Assembly: GCF_002000025.1 (NCBI RefSeq)
Contig: NZ_MUZV01000001.1
Coordinates: 496,001-560,000 of the forward strand
Source: Cognaticolwellia aestuarii
GTDB lineage: Bacteria > Pseudomonadota > Gammaproteobacteria > Enterobacterales > Alteromonadaceae
Reading direction: 5' to 3'
DNA length: 64,000 nt
The translations under genes and the position numbers were made by a program. Shown piece after piece: positions 39,866 through 48,468 of this stretch. How positions within the stretch are numbered: the first letter of the stretch is position 1; every line of letters begins with the position of its first letter. The notes below the pieces were generated by a model. The model made no database searches. It saw only the letters and a program-made list of their open reading frames with translations, and was not told where the DNA came from.

Positions 39866-40132
39866 ATGATTAACGCTAAAAAAATAGAAGAAATTGCCAA
39901 ACAAGTTACCGATTCCATTCCTGTTGGTTTAAAAGATTTTGCCCATGAAATGGAAGATAAAACAAAAGTAGTACTACAACGTAAGTTATCTCAACTTGAT
40001 GTTGTTACTCGTGAAGAGTTCGATGTACAAACACAAGTATTAATCAAAACACGAGCTAAATTGAGTGACCTTGAAGCAAAAATTGCAGCATTAGAAGCAT
40101 TGATGGCAAACAATAATAATGAAAACGTATAG
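39866..40132 (+). CDS. ubiK: Ubiquinone biosynthesis accessory factor UbiK
   Basis: 88 residues from the ATG at 39866, which matches the E. coli YqiC start (MI-KKIE-IA-QV); upstream in-frame codons are not conserved. The helical BMFP domain is followed by the well conserved VTREEFDVQTQVLIKTRAKL and a C-terminal coiled coil. It binds UbiJ and supports ubiquinone synthesis under aerobic conditions. It is separate from the ubiEJB operon, as in E. coli. Confidence 0.93.
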   Translation: MINAKKIEEIAKQVTDSIPVGLKDFAHEMEDKTKVVLQRKLSQLDVVTREEFDVQTQVLIKTRAKLSDLEAKIAALEALMANNNNENV

Positions 40133-40188
40133 GTAGTTATATACGCTGCCATTTATTGAAAATACAATTTATCAGTTTTAATTTTGAA

Positions 40189-40803
40189 TTATAATAATAA
40201 TTTGTGCTGCTTAATGAGCATTGCAATTTCATTGTCATGCTCATCAATTAGTTTATATATCCATGTATAGTGGTCTTTTTGCCAGAAGTTAATTACTTTA
40301 TTATAACGTGCTTCGCTTAATAGTTGCCGAATAGCATCTAACTCTAAAAAACACACCACTATATGTAAGTAAGTAGAATATTCATCACTTGCTCCTTCAG
40401 GATAACCCACAGCTACGTTAGGAAAACGCTTTTTCAACACGGCAATAATATCGGCGAGTTTGGTCTGATGAGCATCTAAATACCCGTGTATATTTTCATG
40501 TAAATAAGTCGATAACAGTAAGTCAATTTCTTTCGGTTTATTGTGTCGTGTATGCAAGGTTAAAACCGGATGACTATGGGGTATCGCCTTTTTATTTATA
40601 TGTATGACATTGCTAAATTGCCATTTAGTTAAATCGTGTGCTTTATTCAACGATTTTATTAGCTCTATCGTCATTTTCTCACTTTCAGTGTTATGTTCTG
40701 TGGTAAATTCAATCGCTTGAGCATTAGAAACACTAGTAATGACCAGAAACATAAGAGCTAGCAAGGAGTAGGTTCCGTCGTATACACTCATTAACTTTCT
40801 CAT
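40189..40803 (-). CDS. Exported protein with HExxH motif, possible zinc metallopeptidase
   Basis: 204 residues. A signal-peptide-like segment (about 12-30, LLALMFLVITSVSNAQA) suggests export. The motif HENIH (H102, E103, H106) in STYLHENIHGYLDAH has the HExxH zinc signature inside a helix. Downstream, E141 (ASDEYSTYLHIVV), H147 and E154 are candidates for the third ligand. I do not recognise a named family. The start overlaps the stop of the XRE membrane regulator by four bases (ATGA), so the two are translationally coupled. A role as protease or sensor acting with the regulator's periplasmic domain is an inference; the motif could also be structural only. Confidence 0.75.
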   Translation of the reverse strand: MRKLMSVYDGTYSLLALMFLVITSVSNAQAIEFTTEHNTESEKMTIELIKSLNKAHDLTKWQFSNVIHINKKAIPHSHPVLTLHTRHNKPKEIDLLLSTYLHENIHGYLDAHQTKLADIIAVLKKRFPNVAVGYPEGASDEYSTYLHIVVCFLELDAIRQLLSEARYNKVINFWQKDHYTWIYKLIDEHDNEIAMLIKQHKLLL

Positions 40804-41516
40804 TTATAAAGTCTTCTTTCCAACACAAAACCTAAGATACCGGCACTAAAAAGAAATATACCAATAATTTGTAGCCATGCGTTCACTTGCTGTGGAATAA
40901 CCTTTTCTTTATCAAAACGATACAAACGACGTCCATCTTCAACTTGCTGAATAAATTGTTCGCCTAAATGAACACTCGATAAAAGAATCTTCCCATCTCT
41001 ACGCTGTTCAATTTCAAGCTCTTTTTTAGCTATCACGGTATGAAAATCAGGCTGGGTCCTATCTAATAGTCGACGCCAGCTAACAAAAATATTTTTTGGT
41101 TCATCAGGCAATATCACACCCAATGATTCGTATTGGTAGTGCAAGCCAGTGAATAACACTTTACTAAATCCGGTATAAAAACTAGTAACAGCCATCACTA
41201 TAAGAAAACTCGCTACATACAGATATCGACGTTGGCTATTAGCATCTTTTTTCTCATTTTTTAATAACCAGTGCTCAATATCAGGAATTTGTCTTAAATT
41301 ATTATGGAGATATTGTTTGTCGAAACCTTGTAAAAAATCGGCTAAAGAAAGTGATAAGCCATTCAATAACTGCCTAAAAATATCATTTGAGGGTAATGAT
41401 TTATCATTTTCCAATTTTGAAAGATAAGACTGCTCAATTTGAGCTAAATTAGCTAACTCTGGTTGACTTAAACCTTTAGCATTCCTCAAAATTCTAATCT
41501 GTTCACCTAACGTCAT
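40800..41516 (-). CDS. Membrane-spanning XRE-type transcriptional regulator
   Basis: 238 residues. An N-terminal HTH_3 (Cro/C1) domain (about 5-62) has GLSQPELANLAQIEQSYLSKLEND. A first membrane helix (about 98-116), a periplasmic domain of roughly 95 residues (118-212) and a second helix (about 213-232), with a short basic cytoplasmic tail, follow. This is a one-component, ToxR/CadC-like layout, but built on an XRE DNA-binding domain. AAGGAA precedes the ATG. It is the first gene of a pair with the exported HExxH protein. An inverted repeat 21-68 bp upstream could be its own operator. The target genes and signal are unknown. Confidence 0.85.
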   Translation of the reverse strand: MTLGEQIRILRNAKGLSQPELANLAQIEQSYLSKLENDKSLPSNDIFRQLLNGLSLSLADFLQGFDKQYLHNNLRQIPDIEHWLLKNEKKDANSQRRYLYVASFLIVMAVTSFYTGFSKVLFTGLHYQYESLGVILPDEPKNIFVSWRRLLDRTQPDFHTVIAKKELEIEQRRDGKILLSSVHLGEQFIQQVEDGRRLYRFDKEKVIPQQVNAWLQIIGIFLFSAGILGFVLERRLYK

Positions 41517-41536
41517 AGCTGCTTTCCTTACTGATA

Positions 41537-41584
41537 ATATCCAAACTTAACTATTAAAAATCGCTCGTCAAATAGTTTGGGTAT
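41537..41584. promoter_or_regulatory. Inverted repeat upstream of the XRE gene, candidate operator
   Basis: ATATCCAAACT (41537-41547) and AGTTTGGGTAT (41574-41584) are inverted copies with one mismatch in 11, centred about 45 bp before the start codon. The right copy also resembles the end of the interspersed repeat (CAA-T-G-TTGGGTATAATAAA, 41569-41590), so it could instead be a repeat remnant. Confidence 0.4.
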
Positions 41585-41689
41585 AATAAAATTATAAATT
41601 ACATGAATGCCGTCGACAGCGGGGCTATTCTCAAGTATTCCTAAATTAATATGAAGTAGAATATTGATGAATATTAAGGAAGATATGAT

Positions 41690-41750
41690 AAAACTCAGTA
41701 ATTACCACTTGTTTCACGCTTGAATTCAAACAATAAAAGTAATTACTGAG
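41690..41750 (-). terminator. Large stem-loop downstream of the DUF418 gene
   Basis: CTCAGTAATTAC (41694-41705) and GTAATTACTGAG (41739-41750) are perfect 12-bp inverted repeats. The 33-nt loop contains a second stem, TTGTTT (41709-41714)/AAACAA (41728-41733). On the minus strand the stem is followed by TTTT, 36-96 bp after the DUF418 stop, so a terminator role is plausible, though the loop is unusually large. Confidence 0.5.
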
Positions 41751-41785
41751 CCTATTAAACGTTGATATTCAAACGCTGATAGAAA

Positions 41786-43345
41786 TCATTGATATTCTTT
41801 TTTTAGCTTGTATAACTTTTTATAAGATAAACAACGCCAAAGCCATTCTAATGGGCCATAAGCATAATGCTTTAACCACCAACGTGATAACAGTAATTGT
41901 AAAACTATAATCACCAAGACAATCAGCATTTGTGGTGCTCGAGGTATTTCACCAAAATAGCCACCGGCATAACCATAAAATATACTGCTTAAGATCACCG
42001 AGTGACTAATGTAATGCGTTAATGCCATTCGCCCCATAGGTGCAAATATGGCTAAACGCTTATGCCACTTATCATTTGCTAATAAGTACATAACTAGGCC
42101 AAAATAGCCGGCACTCATCACTAACTGCCCAAAATAAAATAATCCTTCACCGACGGTTTCCAATAAGGTGACTTGATTTACTACAGGATGCTGAGCTACT
42201 AATAACCCGCAAGTTTCAATGACAATACCCAGGCCAATACCAAGCCATGCTGTAATATGAAAAGATCGGGTATGTTGTTGATAGTTTTGTATAATATTAC
42301 TTGCAATTAACCAGTAACCTAAAATAAATATTGGCATTAACATAAAAAAAGCAAACGGTAAGCTGAACATCAACATATGCCAAGCAAAGTCCAAACGAAA
42401 CTCAGTAGCTTGCCAATAACTGTCTTGCGTAAAGGCTTTGATTTCAGCTAGGTCATCAGCATGCATTGCTTGCTGTTGAGCAACTATGTCTTGCGCCTTT
42501 ATTTCTATTATTGCCGTTAAGTACTGCTCAATCGATTCTTCAATATCTTCATCAGCAAGATCATCAGTGGCAATAGCCATTAAAGCATTCGGTACTTTAT
42601 TCGTTAGCTCCTCACGGGTACTTTTAGCGTTTTGTGCAGCAACGGATGTATTATTTTCAGCTGCCGCCAGATCTCGCTGCCCATTGGCTAAATTAATTTC
42701 TGCAACCCGTTCAGTAACTTTTACTTCCTCATGCCATTGTTCAAGCATGGTTTTATGATCATGGCTCAGCCCGAAGCTAATCGCCCCGATGACGGTAATA
42801 ATAATCGGTATGCTTAACCAGACAACAGCGAGCTTAAAAAATGATTGAGGATTATCATATTGCTGAAAACGTGGTTTTTTCAGTATTGTCAGCCAAGCTA
42901 ATAACAGTAAACCAGCAAAGCCATAGCTATGTAAAATATCACCGCCCCACAGAAATACCATATGCAAGATACCAAAAATAATTAAAATAATCATTCGACG
43001 TGAAAACCAAGCACCAAAAGGGCGTCCTGCTGCTTTAGCTCTCTGCATCATGACGGCAAAGCCCATCCCAAAGAGTAAAGAAAACAAGGTATAAAATTTA
43101 CCTTCAACAAAGCACCTAATCAGCCAACCTACGATATGATCTAAACCGCTTAGGCTGGTATCTTGGGTACCTAAACTGGTAATAGCACGGTTAAACCATT
43201 CGATATTCATTAAAAGAATACCGACAAGAGCTAGCCCACGTAATATATCTAAAGCATCTAAACGCTCAGAGGGAATTATCGGGGCAATGTATTTCTGTGA
43301 TACGACCGGAACAGATGGTAATTCACTCATTTGTGAATTGGGCAT
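41786..43345 (-). CDS. DUF418 family membrane protein
   Basis: 519 residues; the start at MPNSQMSEL was chosen because AAGGA lies 6 nt upstream, while a longer frame to 43402 has none. The N-terminal RLDALDILRGLALVGILLMN and C-terminal DUF418 domain (PMGRMALTHYISHSVI, WWLKHYAYGPLEWLWR) are typical. About nine membrane helices are seen. A hydrophilic, Ala/Glu-rich insertion (about residues 215-310) splits the helices and may form a coiled coil. The family is of unknown function, thought to be transport-related. The gene is monocistronic, downstream of ilvA on the same strand but past a terminator. Confidence 0.88.
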   Translation of the reverse strand: MPNSQMSELPSVPVVSQKYIAPIIPSERLDALDILRGLALVGILLMNIEWFNRAITSLGTQDTSLSGLDHIVGWLIRCFVEGKFYTLFSLLFGMGFAVMMQRAKAAGRPFGAWFSRRMIILIIFGILHMVFLWGGDILHSYGFAGLLLLAWLTILKKPRFQQYDNPQSFFKLAVVWLSIPIIITVIGAISFGLSHDHKTMLEQWHEEVKVTERVAEINLANGQRDLAAAENNTSVAAQNAKSTREELTNKVPNALMAIATDDLADEDIEESIEQYLTAIIEIKAQDIVAQQQAMHADDLAEIKAFTQDSYWQATEFRLDFAWHMLMFSLPFAFFMLMPIFILGYWLIASNIIQNYQQHTRSFHITAWLGIGLGIVIETCGLLVAQHPVVNQVTLLETVGEGLFYFGQLVMSAGYFGLVMYLLANDKWHKRLAIFAPMGRMALTHYISHSVILSSIFYGYAGGYFGEIPRAPQMLIVLVIIVLQLLLSRWWLKHYAYGPLEWLWRCLSYKKLYKLKKEYQ

Positions 43346-43403
43346 AAAAGGTCCTTTTTCATTCTTATTATTTTTGCAAAGTAATATAAAGCATTTAGCC
43401 AAT

Positions 43404-43430
43404 AAAAAAGCAGCTTTTAGCTGCTTTTTT
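43404..43430 (-). terminator. Intrinsic terminator of the ilvGMEDA operon
   Basis: AAAAAAGCAGC (43404-43414), loop TTTTA, GCTGCTTTTTT (43420-43430). On the minus strand it sits about 55 bp after the ilvA stop and ends in a run of T. Confidence 0.85.
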
Positions 43431-43484
43431 ATTATTTTTACTGTTTTTCAATCAAGCATAAGCTTTCACTATGCAATCTTAGGG

Positions 43485-45065
43485 TTAAGTAAGAAAAGTC
43501 TGATAAGCCTTATTATCAGTTTCTTCCTGCCACTCATAACCCAGCGCTGCCAAATGTGCAAAAAACTCACCTTCTTGATGCTGCGCTACTTCAAAACCTG
43601 CTAATACTTGGCCAAATGCTGCACCATGGTTGCGATAATGAAATAAGGTAATATTCCAATGCTCACCTAGTGTATCTAAAAATTTCTCTAAGGCGCCTGG
43701 GTATTCAGGAAATTGAAAGCGAAAAATACGCTCTTGGGCCGACAATGCATTTTTGCCGCCAATCATGTATCTAACATGCAGTTTTGCGAGTTCGTTTTCA
43801 GTAAAATCAATTAGCTCATAATGTTGATTTTGTAAGCTCTGCGTTAATTTTTCTCGATCGTTAACCTCACCACCCAAACGAACGCCAACAAAAATATTAG
43901 CATGTTCAATTTCAGCTAACGCATCACCTTTATTAGCATAACGATAATTAAATTCGGTTATAACGCGACCAGCCAGCGCTTGGCAAAACTTTCTAAAACT
44001 GCCTTTTTCTTCTGGTATTTTGACCGCATACACCGCTTCTTTCTGCTCTCCGAGCTCGCAACGTTCAGAAATATAACGCAAGGTATGAAAGTTCATGTTA
44101 GCGCCAGAAAGAATAGCCACCAGTGATTCATCACCTTGACTGGTTTGGCAATATTTTTGCAATCCCGCTAAGGATAGTGCTCCAGCAGGCTCTGAAATAA
44201 CCCGAGTTTGCTCAAATATATCTTTTATCGAGGCACAAATTTCATCCGTAGAAACAGTGATCACTTCATCACAATAATGTTTGATCAAGTCAAAAGTATG
44301 TTCACCAATACGTTTAACCGCCACGCCATCAGCAAATAATCCCACTTGAGCTAAATCAACCGGTGCTCCCGCACTTAATGCCGCTTTTAAACAAGCAGAA
44401 TCTTCAGCTTCTACACCAATAACCTTAATATGTGGCTGCAGTTGCTTTAAATAGACAGCCATACCAGCTAATAACCCGCCGCCGCCTACTGGTACAAAAA
44501 CCACATCGACATTTGGTCGTTGCTGTAATAATTCTTTCGCCACCGTGCCCTGGCCCGCTATCACATCAGGGTCATCAAACGGATGGATCAAAGTTTTATG
44601 CTCAGCTTTGGCATACTTCACAGAAGCTTGCTGTGCTTCATTAAAGCTCTTGCCAACTAAGCGCACTTCCGCGCCATAGCGCCTAACATTATCTACTTTT
44701 ATATCTGGTGTTGTGATCGGCATTACTATTGTTGCTTTAATGCCGAGTTTATTAGCAGCCAATGCCAATCCTTGAGCATGGTTTCCTGCTGAGGCAGCAA
44801 TAACTCCATGTAAACATTGCTGCTCTGATAAGTTAACTAGCTTGTTATAAGCACCACGTAATTTAAAAGAATGGACCGGTTGCTGATCTTCTCGTTTAAG
44901 AAATATTTGATTACCTAAGCGAGAAGAGAGCTTAGTTAATGCTGTGAGATCAGACTCTACAGCCACATCATAAACTGGTGCTAATAAAATCCTACGTAGG
45001 TAATCAAGTGCTTGCTCTTGTGTGGCTTTAGCCAGCACTAAGGCTTGCTGTTCAGCTTCAGTCAT
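43485..45065 (-). CDS. ilvA: Threonine dehydratase (biosynthetic)
   Basis: 526 residues from the ATG at 45063-45065, with GGGGA 7 nt upstream; a longer frame to 45104 overlaps ilvD and is unlikely. The PLP lysine is K68 in SFKLRGAYNK; the PLP glycine loop is VGGGGLLAG. Two C-terminal ACT-like regulatory domains (from about 330) sense isoleucine and valine. It converts threonine to 2-oxobutanoate, the first step to isoleucine. It is the last gene of ilvGMEDA, 13 bp after ilvD. Confidence 0.97.
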   Translation of the reverse strand: MTEAEQQALVLAKATQEQALDYLRRILLAPVYDVAVESDLTALTKLSSRLGNQIFLKREDQQPVHSFKLRGAYNKLVNLSEQQCLHGVIAASAGNHAQGLALAANKLGIKATIVMPITTPDIKVDNVRRYGAEVRLVGKSFNEAQQASVKYAKAEHKTLIHPFDDPDVIAGQGTVAKELLQQRPNVDVVFVPVGGGGLLAGMAVYLKQLQPHIKVIGVEAEDSACLKAALSAGAPVDLAQVGLFADGVAVKRIGEHTFDLIKHYCDEVITVSTDEICASIKDIFEQTRVISEPAGALSLAGLQKYCQTSQGDESLVAILSGANMNFHTLRYISERCELGEQKEAVYAVKIPEEKGSFRKFCQALAGRVITEFNYRYANKGDALAEIEHANIFVGVRLGGEVNDREKLTQSLQNQHYELIDFTENELAKLHVRYMIGGKNALSAQERIFRFQFPEYPGALEKFLDTLGEHWNITLFHYRNHGAAFGQVLAGFEVAQHQEGEFFAHLAALGYEWQEETDNKAYQTFLT

Positions 45066-45078
45066 TATCTTTTCCCCG

Positions 45079-46935
45079 TTACTCGATGCCATCAAGCAAG
45101 TCACGGTTTCTCACCGCTCCTTTGTCAGCGCTAGTGGCTAACATTGCATAGTTTTTCAAGGCATAACTAATTGGACGAATTCGATCAACAGGTCTCCAGG
45201 CTTTTTTACCTTTAGCCTCCATCGCCGCACGACGCAGTTCAAGTTCGGCATCAGAAACGGCTAACTTAATTGTCCGTGTTGGAATATCAATATGAATAGT
45301 ATCGCCTTGTTCAACCAACGCGATAGTACCGCCATCAGCGGCTTCAGGTGAAACATGGCCAATAGATAAGCCTGAGGTACCGCCAGAGAAGCGCCCGTCA
45401 GTAAGCAATGCACATGCTTTACCTAAGCCCATAGATTTCAAATAAGTGGTTGGGTAAAGCATTTCTTGCATACCGGGCCCACCTTTAGGGCCTTCATAGC
45501 GAATAACCACCACTTCACCAGCAACAACTTTACCGTCTAAAATTCCTGCTACAGCGGCATCTTGGCTTTCAAAAATATGTGCAGGACCAGTAAAGACTAA
45601 ATTATCATCAGAAACACCTGCGGTTTTAACCACACAACCATCTACCGCGATATTACCAGAAAGCACTGCTAAGCCGCCTTCGGTTGAAAAGGCATGGTCG
45701 ATACTACGAATACAGCCGTTAGCTCTATCGTCGTCCAGAGTATTCCAACGACAATCTTGGCTAAACGCTTTAGTCGTACGAATACCTGCTGGGCCTGCAC
45801 GGTAGAATTTTTTCACCTCTTCATCATCAGTCACTTTAATATCGTATTTTGCAATAACATCAGCAAGCGTAGTACCAAAAATATTAGGTACATCGGTGTG
45901 TAATAAACCTGCGCGTGATAGCTCACCCAAAATAGCAATAACACCACCTGCGCGATGTACATCTTCCATATGATACTTAGGCGTTGATGGCGCAACTTTA
46001 CATAGCTGCGGCACAATGCGTGATAATTTATCCATGTCTGCCATGGTGTAATCTATTTCGGCTTCTTGTGCTGTAGCCAATAAATGTAAAATAGTATTAG
46101 TAGAGCCACCCATGGCAATATCTAAGCACATCGCATTATGTAGGGCTTTTTTACTGGCAATATTGCGAGGCAATGCCGACTCATCATTATCTTGATAATA
46201 GCGCTTAGTTAATGCCACTATTTGTTTTCCGGCATCTAAAAACAATTGCTCTCTGTCAGCATGTGTTGCCAACATCGAACCGTTACCCGGTAACGCTAAA
46301 CCTAACGCTTCAGCTAAACAGTTCATTGAGTTCGCGGTGAACATACCAGAACATGAGCCACAAGTTGGGCAAGCAGAACGCTCAACTTGATCCGATTGTT
46401 CATTAGATACTTTAGGGTCAGCTCCTTGAATCATGGCATCGACTAAATCAAGTTTGATAATTTGGTCAGAAAGCTTAGTTTTACCGGCTTCCATCGGACC
46501 ACCAGAAACAAAAATGACAGGAATGTTTAAACGCATAGCTGCCATCAACATACCCGGAGTGATCTTGTCACAGTTTGAAATACACACCATAGCATCAGCA
46601 CAATGGGCATTAACCATGTATTCAACTGAATCCGCAATTAAATCACGAGAAGGTAAGCTGTAAAGCATGCCGCTGTGACCCATGGCAATACCATCATCCA
46701 CGGCAATAGTATTAAATTCTTTCGCGACACCACCCGCTTCTTCAATGGCACCAGCAACTAACTGTCCCATATCTTTTAAATGTACATGCCCGGGGACAAA
46801 CTGCGTAAACGAGTTAACTACGGCAATAATAGGTTTGCCGAAATCACCATCAGTCATACCTGTTGCACGCCAAAGCGCTCGAGCGCCCGCCATATTTCGG
46901 CCTTGAGTTGAGGTTGCTGAGCGTAATTTTGGCAT
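45079..46935 (-). CDS. ilvD: Dihydroxy-acid dehydratase
   Basis: 618 residues, as in E. coli (616). The Fe-S cysteines lie in [15 protein letters not shown] and [38 protein letters not shown] near the C-terminus is conserved. It dehydrates dihydroxy-acids in the common isoleucine/valine path and is oxygen-sensitive. AAGGA precedes the ATG. The gap of 244 bp before it, with a strong hairpin, suggests processing or a separate promoter within the operon. Confidence 0.97.
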   Translation of the reverse strand: MPKLRSATSTQGRNMAGARALWRATGMTDGDFGKPIIAVVNSFTQFVPGHVHLKDMGQLVAGAIEEAGGVAKEFNTIAVDDGIAMGHSGMLYSLPSRDLIADSVEYMVNAHCADAMVCISNCDKITPGMLMAAMRLNIPVIFVSGGPMEAGKTKLSDQIIKLDLVDAMIQGADPKVSNEQSDQVERSACPTCGSCSGMFTANSMNCLAEALGLALPGNGSMLATHADREQLFLDAGKQIVALTKRYYQDNDESALPRNIASKKALHNAMCLDIAMGGSTNTILHLLATAQEAEIDYTMADMDKLSRIVPQLCKVAPSTPKYHMEDVHRAGGVIAILGELSRAGLLHTDVPNIFGTTLADVIAKYDIKVTDDEEVKKFYRAGPAGIRTTKAFSQDCRWNTLDDDRANGCIRSIDHAFSTEGGLAVLSGNIAVDGCVVKTAGVSDDNLVFTGPAHIFESQDAAVAGILDGKVVAGEVVVIRYEGPKGGPGMQEMLYPTTYLKSMGLGKACALLTDGRFSGGTSGLSIGHVSPEAADGGTIALVEQGDTIHIDIPTRTIKLAVSDAELELRRAAMEAKGKKAWRPVDRIRPISYALKNYAMLATSADKGAVRNRDLLDGIE

Positions 46936-47117
46936 GACAAATTCCTTAAATGCGTTAAGTTCGTTATGAGTAGTTCGTATTGGTGTTGGTTATTTCAAAA
47001 AAACACTTACAAAATGCTGTTTTAAAATAATCAAATACTGAGACAGTGTGCGTTATAACTAGACTGTCAAAATCATGGTGGTTTTTAAGCTAACAGGTAA
47101 CATTCGATAGGTTATAT

Positions 47118-47148
47118 TAGCCAGCTATGTAGAACACATAGCTGGCTA
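47118..47148. other. Strong hairpin between ilvE and ilvD
   Basis: TAGCCAGCTATGT (47118-47130) and ACATAGCTGGCTA (47136-47148) form a perfect 13-bp stem with a 5-nt loop (AGAAC). Neither strand has a T-run after it, so it is unlikely to be a simple terminator. A second palindrome, ATTAGCG-AG-CGCTAAT (47152-47167), lies between it and the ilvE stop. It could protect or process the ilv transcript. Confidence 0.65.
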
Positions 47149-47179
47149 TAAATTAGCGAGCGCTAATTCTAATCGAATA

Positions 47180-48106
47180 TTATTCTACGCTGTCTAACCA
47201 GTTTTCAGGCACTTCGGTACTACCATCAAAAATACCAAAAAAGGCGCTTTGAATCGCTTCAGTAATCGGGCCACGAGAACCATTACCTACAGCAATACCA
47301 TCTACCGATTTCACTGGCACAACTTCAGTGGCGGTACCACACATGAAAAACTCATCGGCTAGGTATAAAGATTCACGAGAAATCGGCTCTTCGCGTACTT
47401 CATAACCTAACTGCTTAGCAAGGAAAAATACGGTATCACGAGTTAAACCTTGCAATATAGATGCGGTCCCTGGAGGGGTATAAAGCACACCATTGCGAAT
47501 TAAAAATAAATTTTGCCCTGCACCCTCACTGACCATATTATTAATATCTAAAGCAACACCTTCAGCATAACCATGACGAGCAGCTTCAGTAGAAATTAAT
47601 TGTGAAGATAAGTAGTTACCACCAGCTTTTGCTGCCGTTGGCATAGTGTTCGGTGCCAGTCGATTCCAGCTTGATACACCCACTTCAACACCATTCTCAA
47701 TAGCATCAGCACCTAAATAAGCTTCCCAACTAAACGCGGCGATCATCACATCAGCTACGGCATCAATAGGTGGACGAAGCCCCATACCAATGTCGCCTAA
47801 AAAGGCTAATGGACGAAGGTAAGCTGATTTTAAATTGTTTTTTACTACGGCATCTTTACACGCTTGAACCACTTCTGCTTCGGTAAAAGGAATGTTCATA
47901 CGGTATATTTTTGCTGATTCGAATAAACGTTTAATATGCTCTTCTAAACGAAAAATACAGGTACCTTTATGCGTATTATATGCACGAATACCTTCAAATA
48001 CTGAAGAACCGTAATGCAACGCATGACTCATAACATGTACTGTAGCATTCTGCCACGGCATGAGTTCACCATTAAACCAAATTAGTTCTGCATTAACTTT
48101 AGCCAT
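47180..48106 (-). CDS. ilvE: Branched-chain amino acid aminotransferase
   Basis: 308 residues, the E. coli length (309). The PLP lysine is K160 in PTAAKAGGNYLSS. VFEGIRAYNT, HGYAEGVALD and VSEGAGQNLFLI are class IV aminotransferase motifs. It makes isoleucine, valine and leucine from their keto-acids with glutamate. AGGAAT precedes the ATG. It lies 104 bp after ilvM in the ilvGMEDA order. Confidence 0.97.
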   Translation of the reverse strand: MAKVNAELIWFNGELMPWQNATVHVMSHALHYGSSVFEGIRAYNTHKGTCIFRLEEHIKRLFESAKIYRMNIPFTEAEVVQACKDAVVKNNLKSAYLRPLAFLGDIGMGLRPPIDAVADVMIAAFSWEAYLGADAIENGVEVGVSSWNRLAPNTMPTAAKAGGNYLSSQLISTEAARHGYAEGVALDINNMVSEGAGQNLFLIRNGVLYTPPGTASILQGLTRDTVFFLAKQLGYEVREEPISRESLYLADEFFMCGTATEVVPVKSVDGIAVGNGSRGPITEAIQSAFFGIFDGSTEVPENWLDSVE

Positions 48107-48210
48107 TTCTTATTCCTAATTTTTATTTTATATCAAATAGATAGCGCTAAATTAAAGCGCATTTTCTGCTTTGAGTTTTGTTACTTGTTGTCGAGGGTTA
48201 TAATCCAGCA

Positions 48211-48468
48211 TTATGCTATAGACTGCTGTGATGCACTATTGTCTACCTTGACTTCTTTGATGTCGATCAGTTTATTAATTTGATCGACCAAAAGTTCAAT
48301 CGAGCGCTCACTTCTCACCATCAATTCAATCGTGCCAACATTGGTACCGGTATTTACTTTGGCATTGATACCGCTGATAAGAAAACCTCGATATCGAGTA
48401 ACCTGCAAAATACGTTCAAGTACCACCTGTTTATCATCCGCCTTTATGGTTAATTGATAGTTCTTCAT
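48211..48468 (-). CDS. ilvM: Acetolactate synthase II small subunit
   Basis: 85 residues, a single ACT-type domain as in E. coli IlvM (87). The start ATG follows the ilvG stop TAA with no gap, so the two are translationally coupled. It is the regulatory partner of the IlvG catalytic subunit; the E. coli isozyme II is valine-resistant, which may hold here too. Confidence 0.93.
   Translation of the reverse strand: MKNYQLTIKADDKQVVLERILQVTRYRGFLISGINAKVNTGTNVGTIELMVRSERSIELLVDQINKLIDIKEVKVDNSASQQSIA

Noticed and set aside
40189-41516. The XRE/HExxH pair as a toxin-antitoxin or prophage ImmR/ImmA module
   Set aside because: The XRE protein has two membrane helices, the HExxH protein has a signal peptide, and no phage or integrase gene is near.
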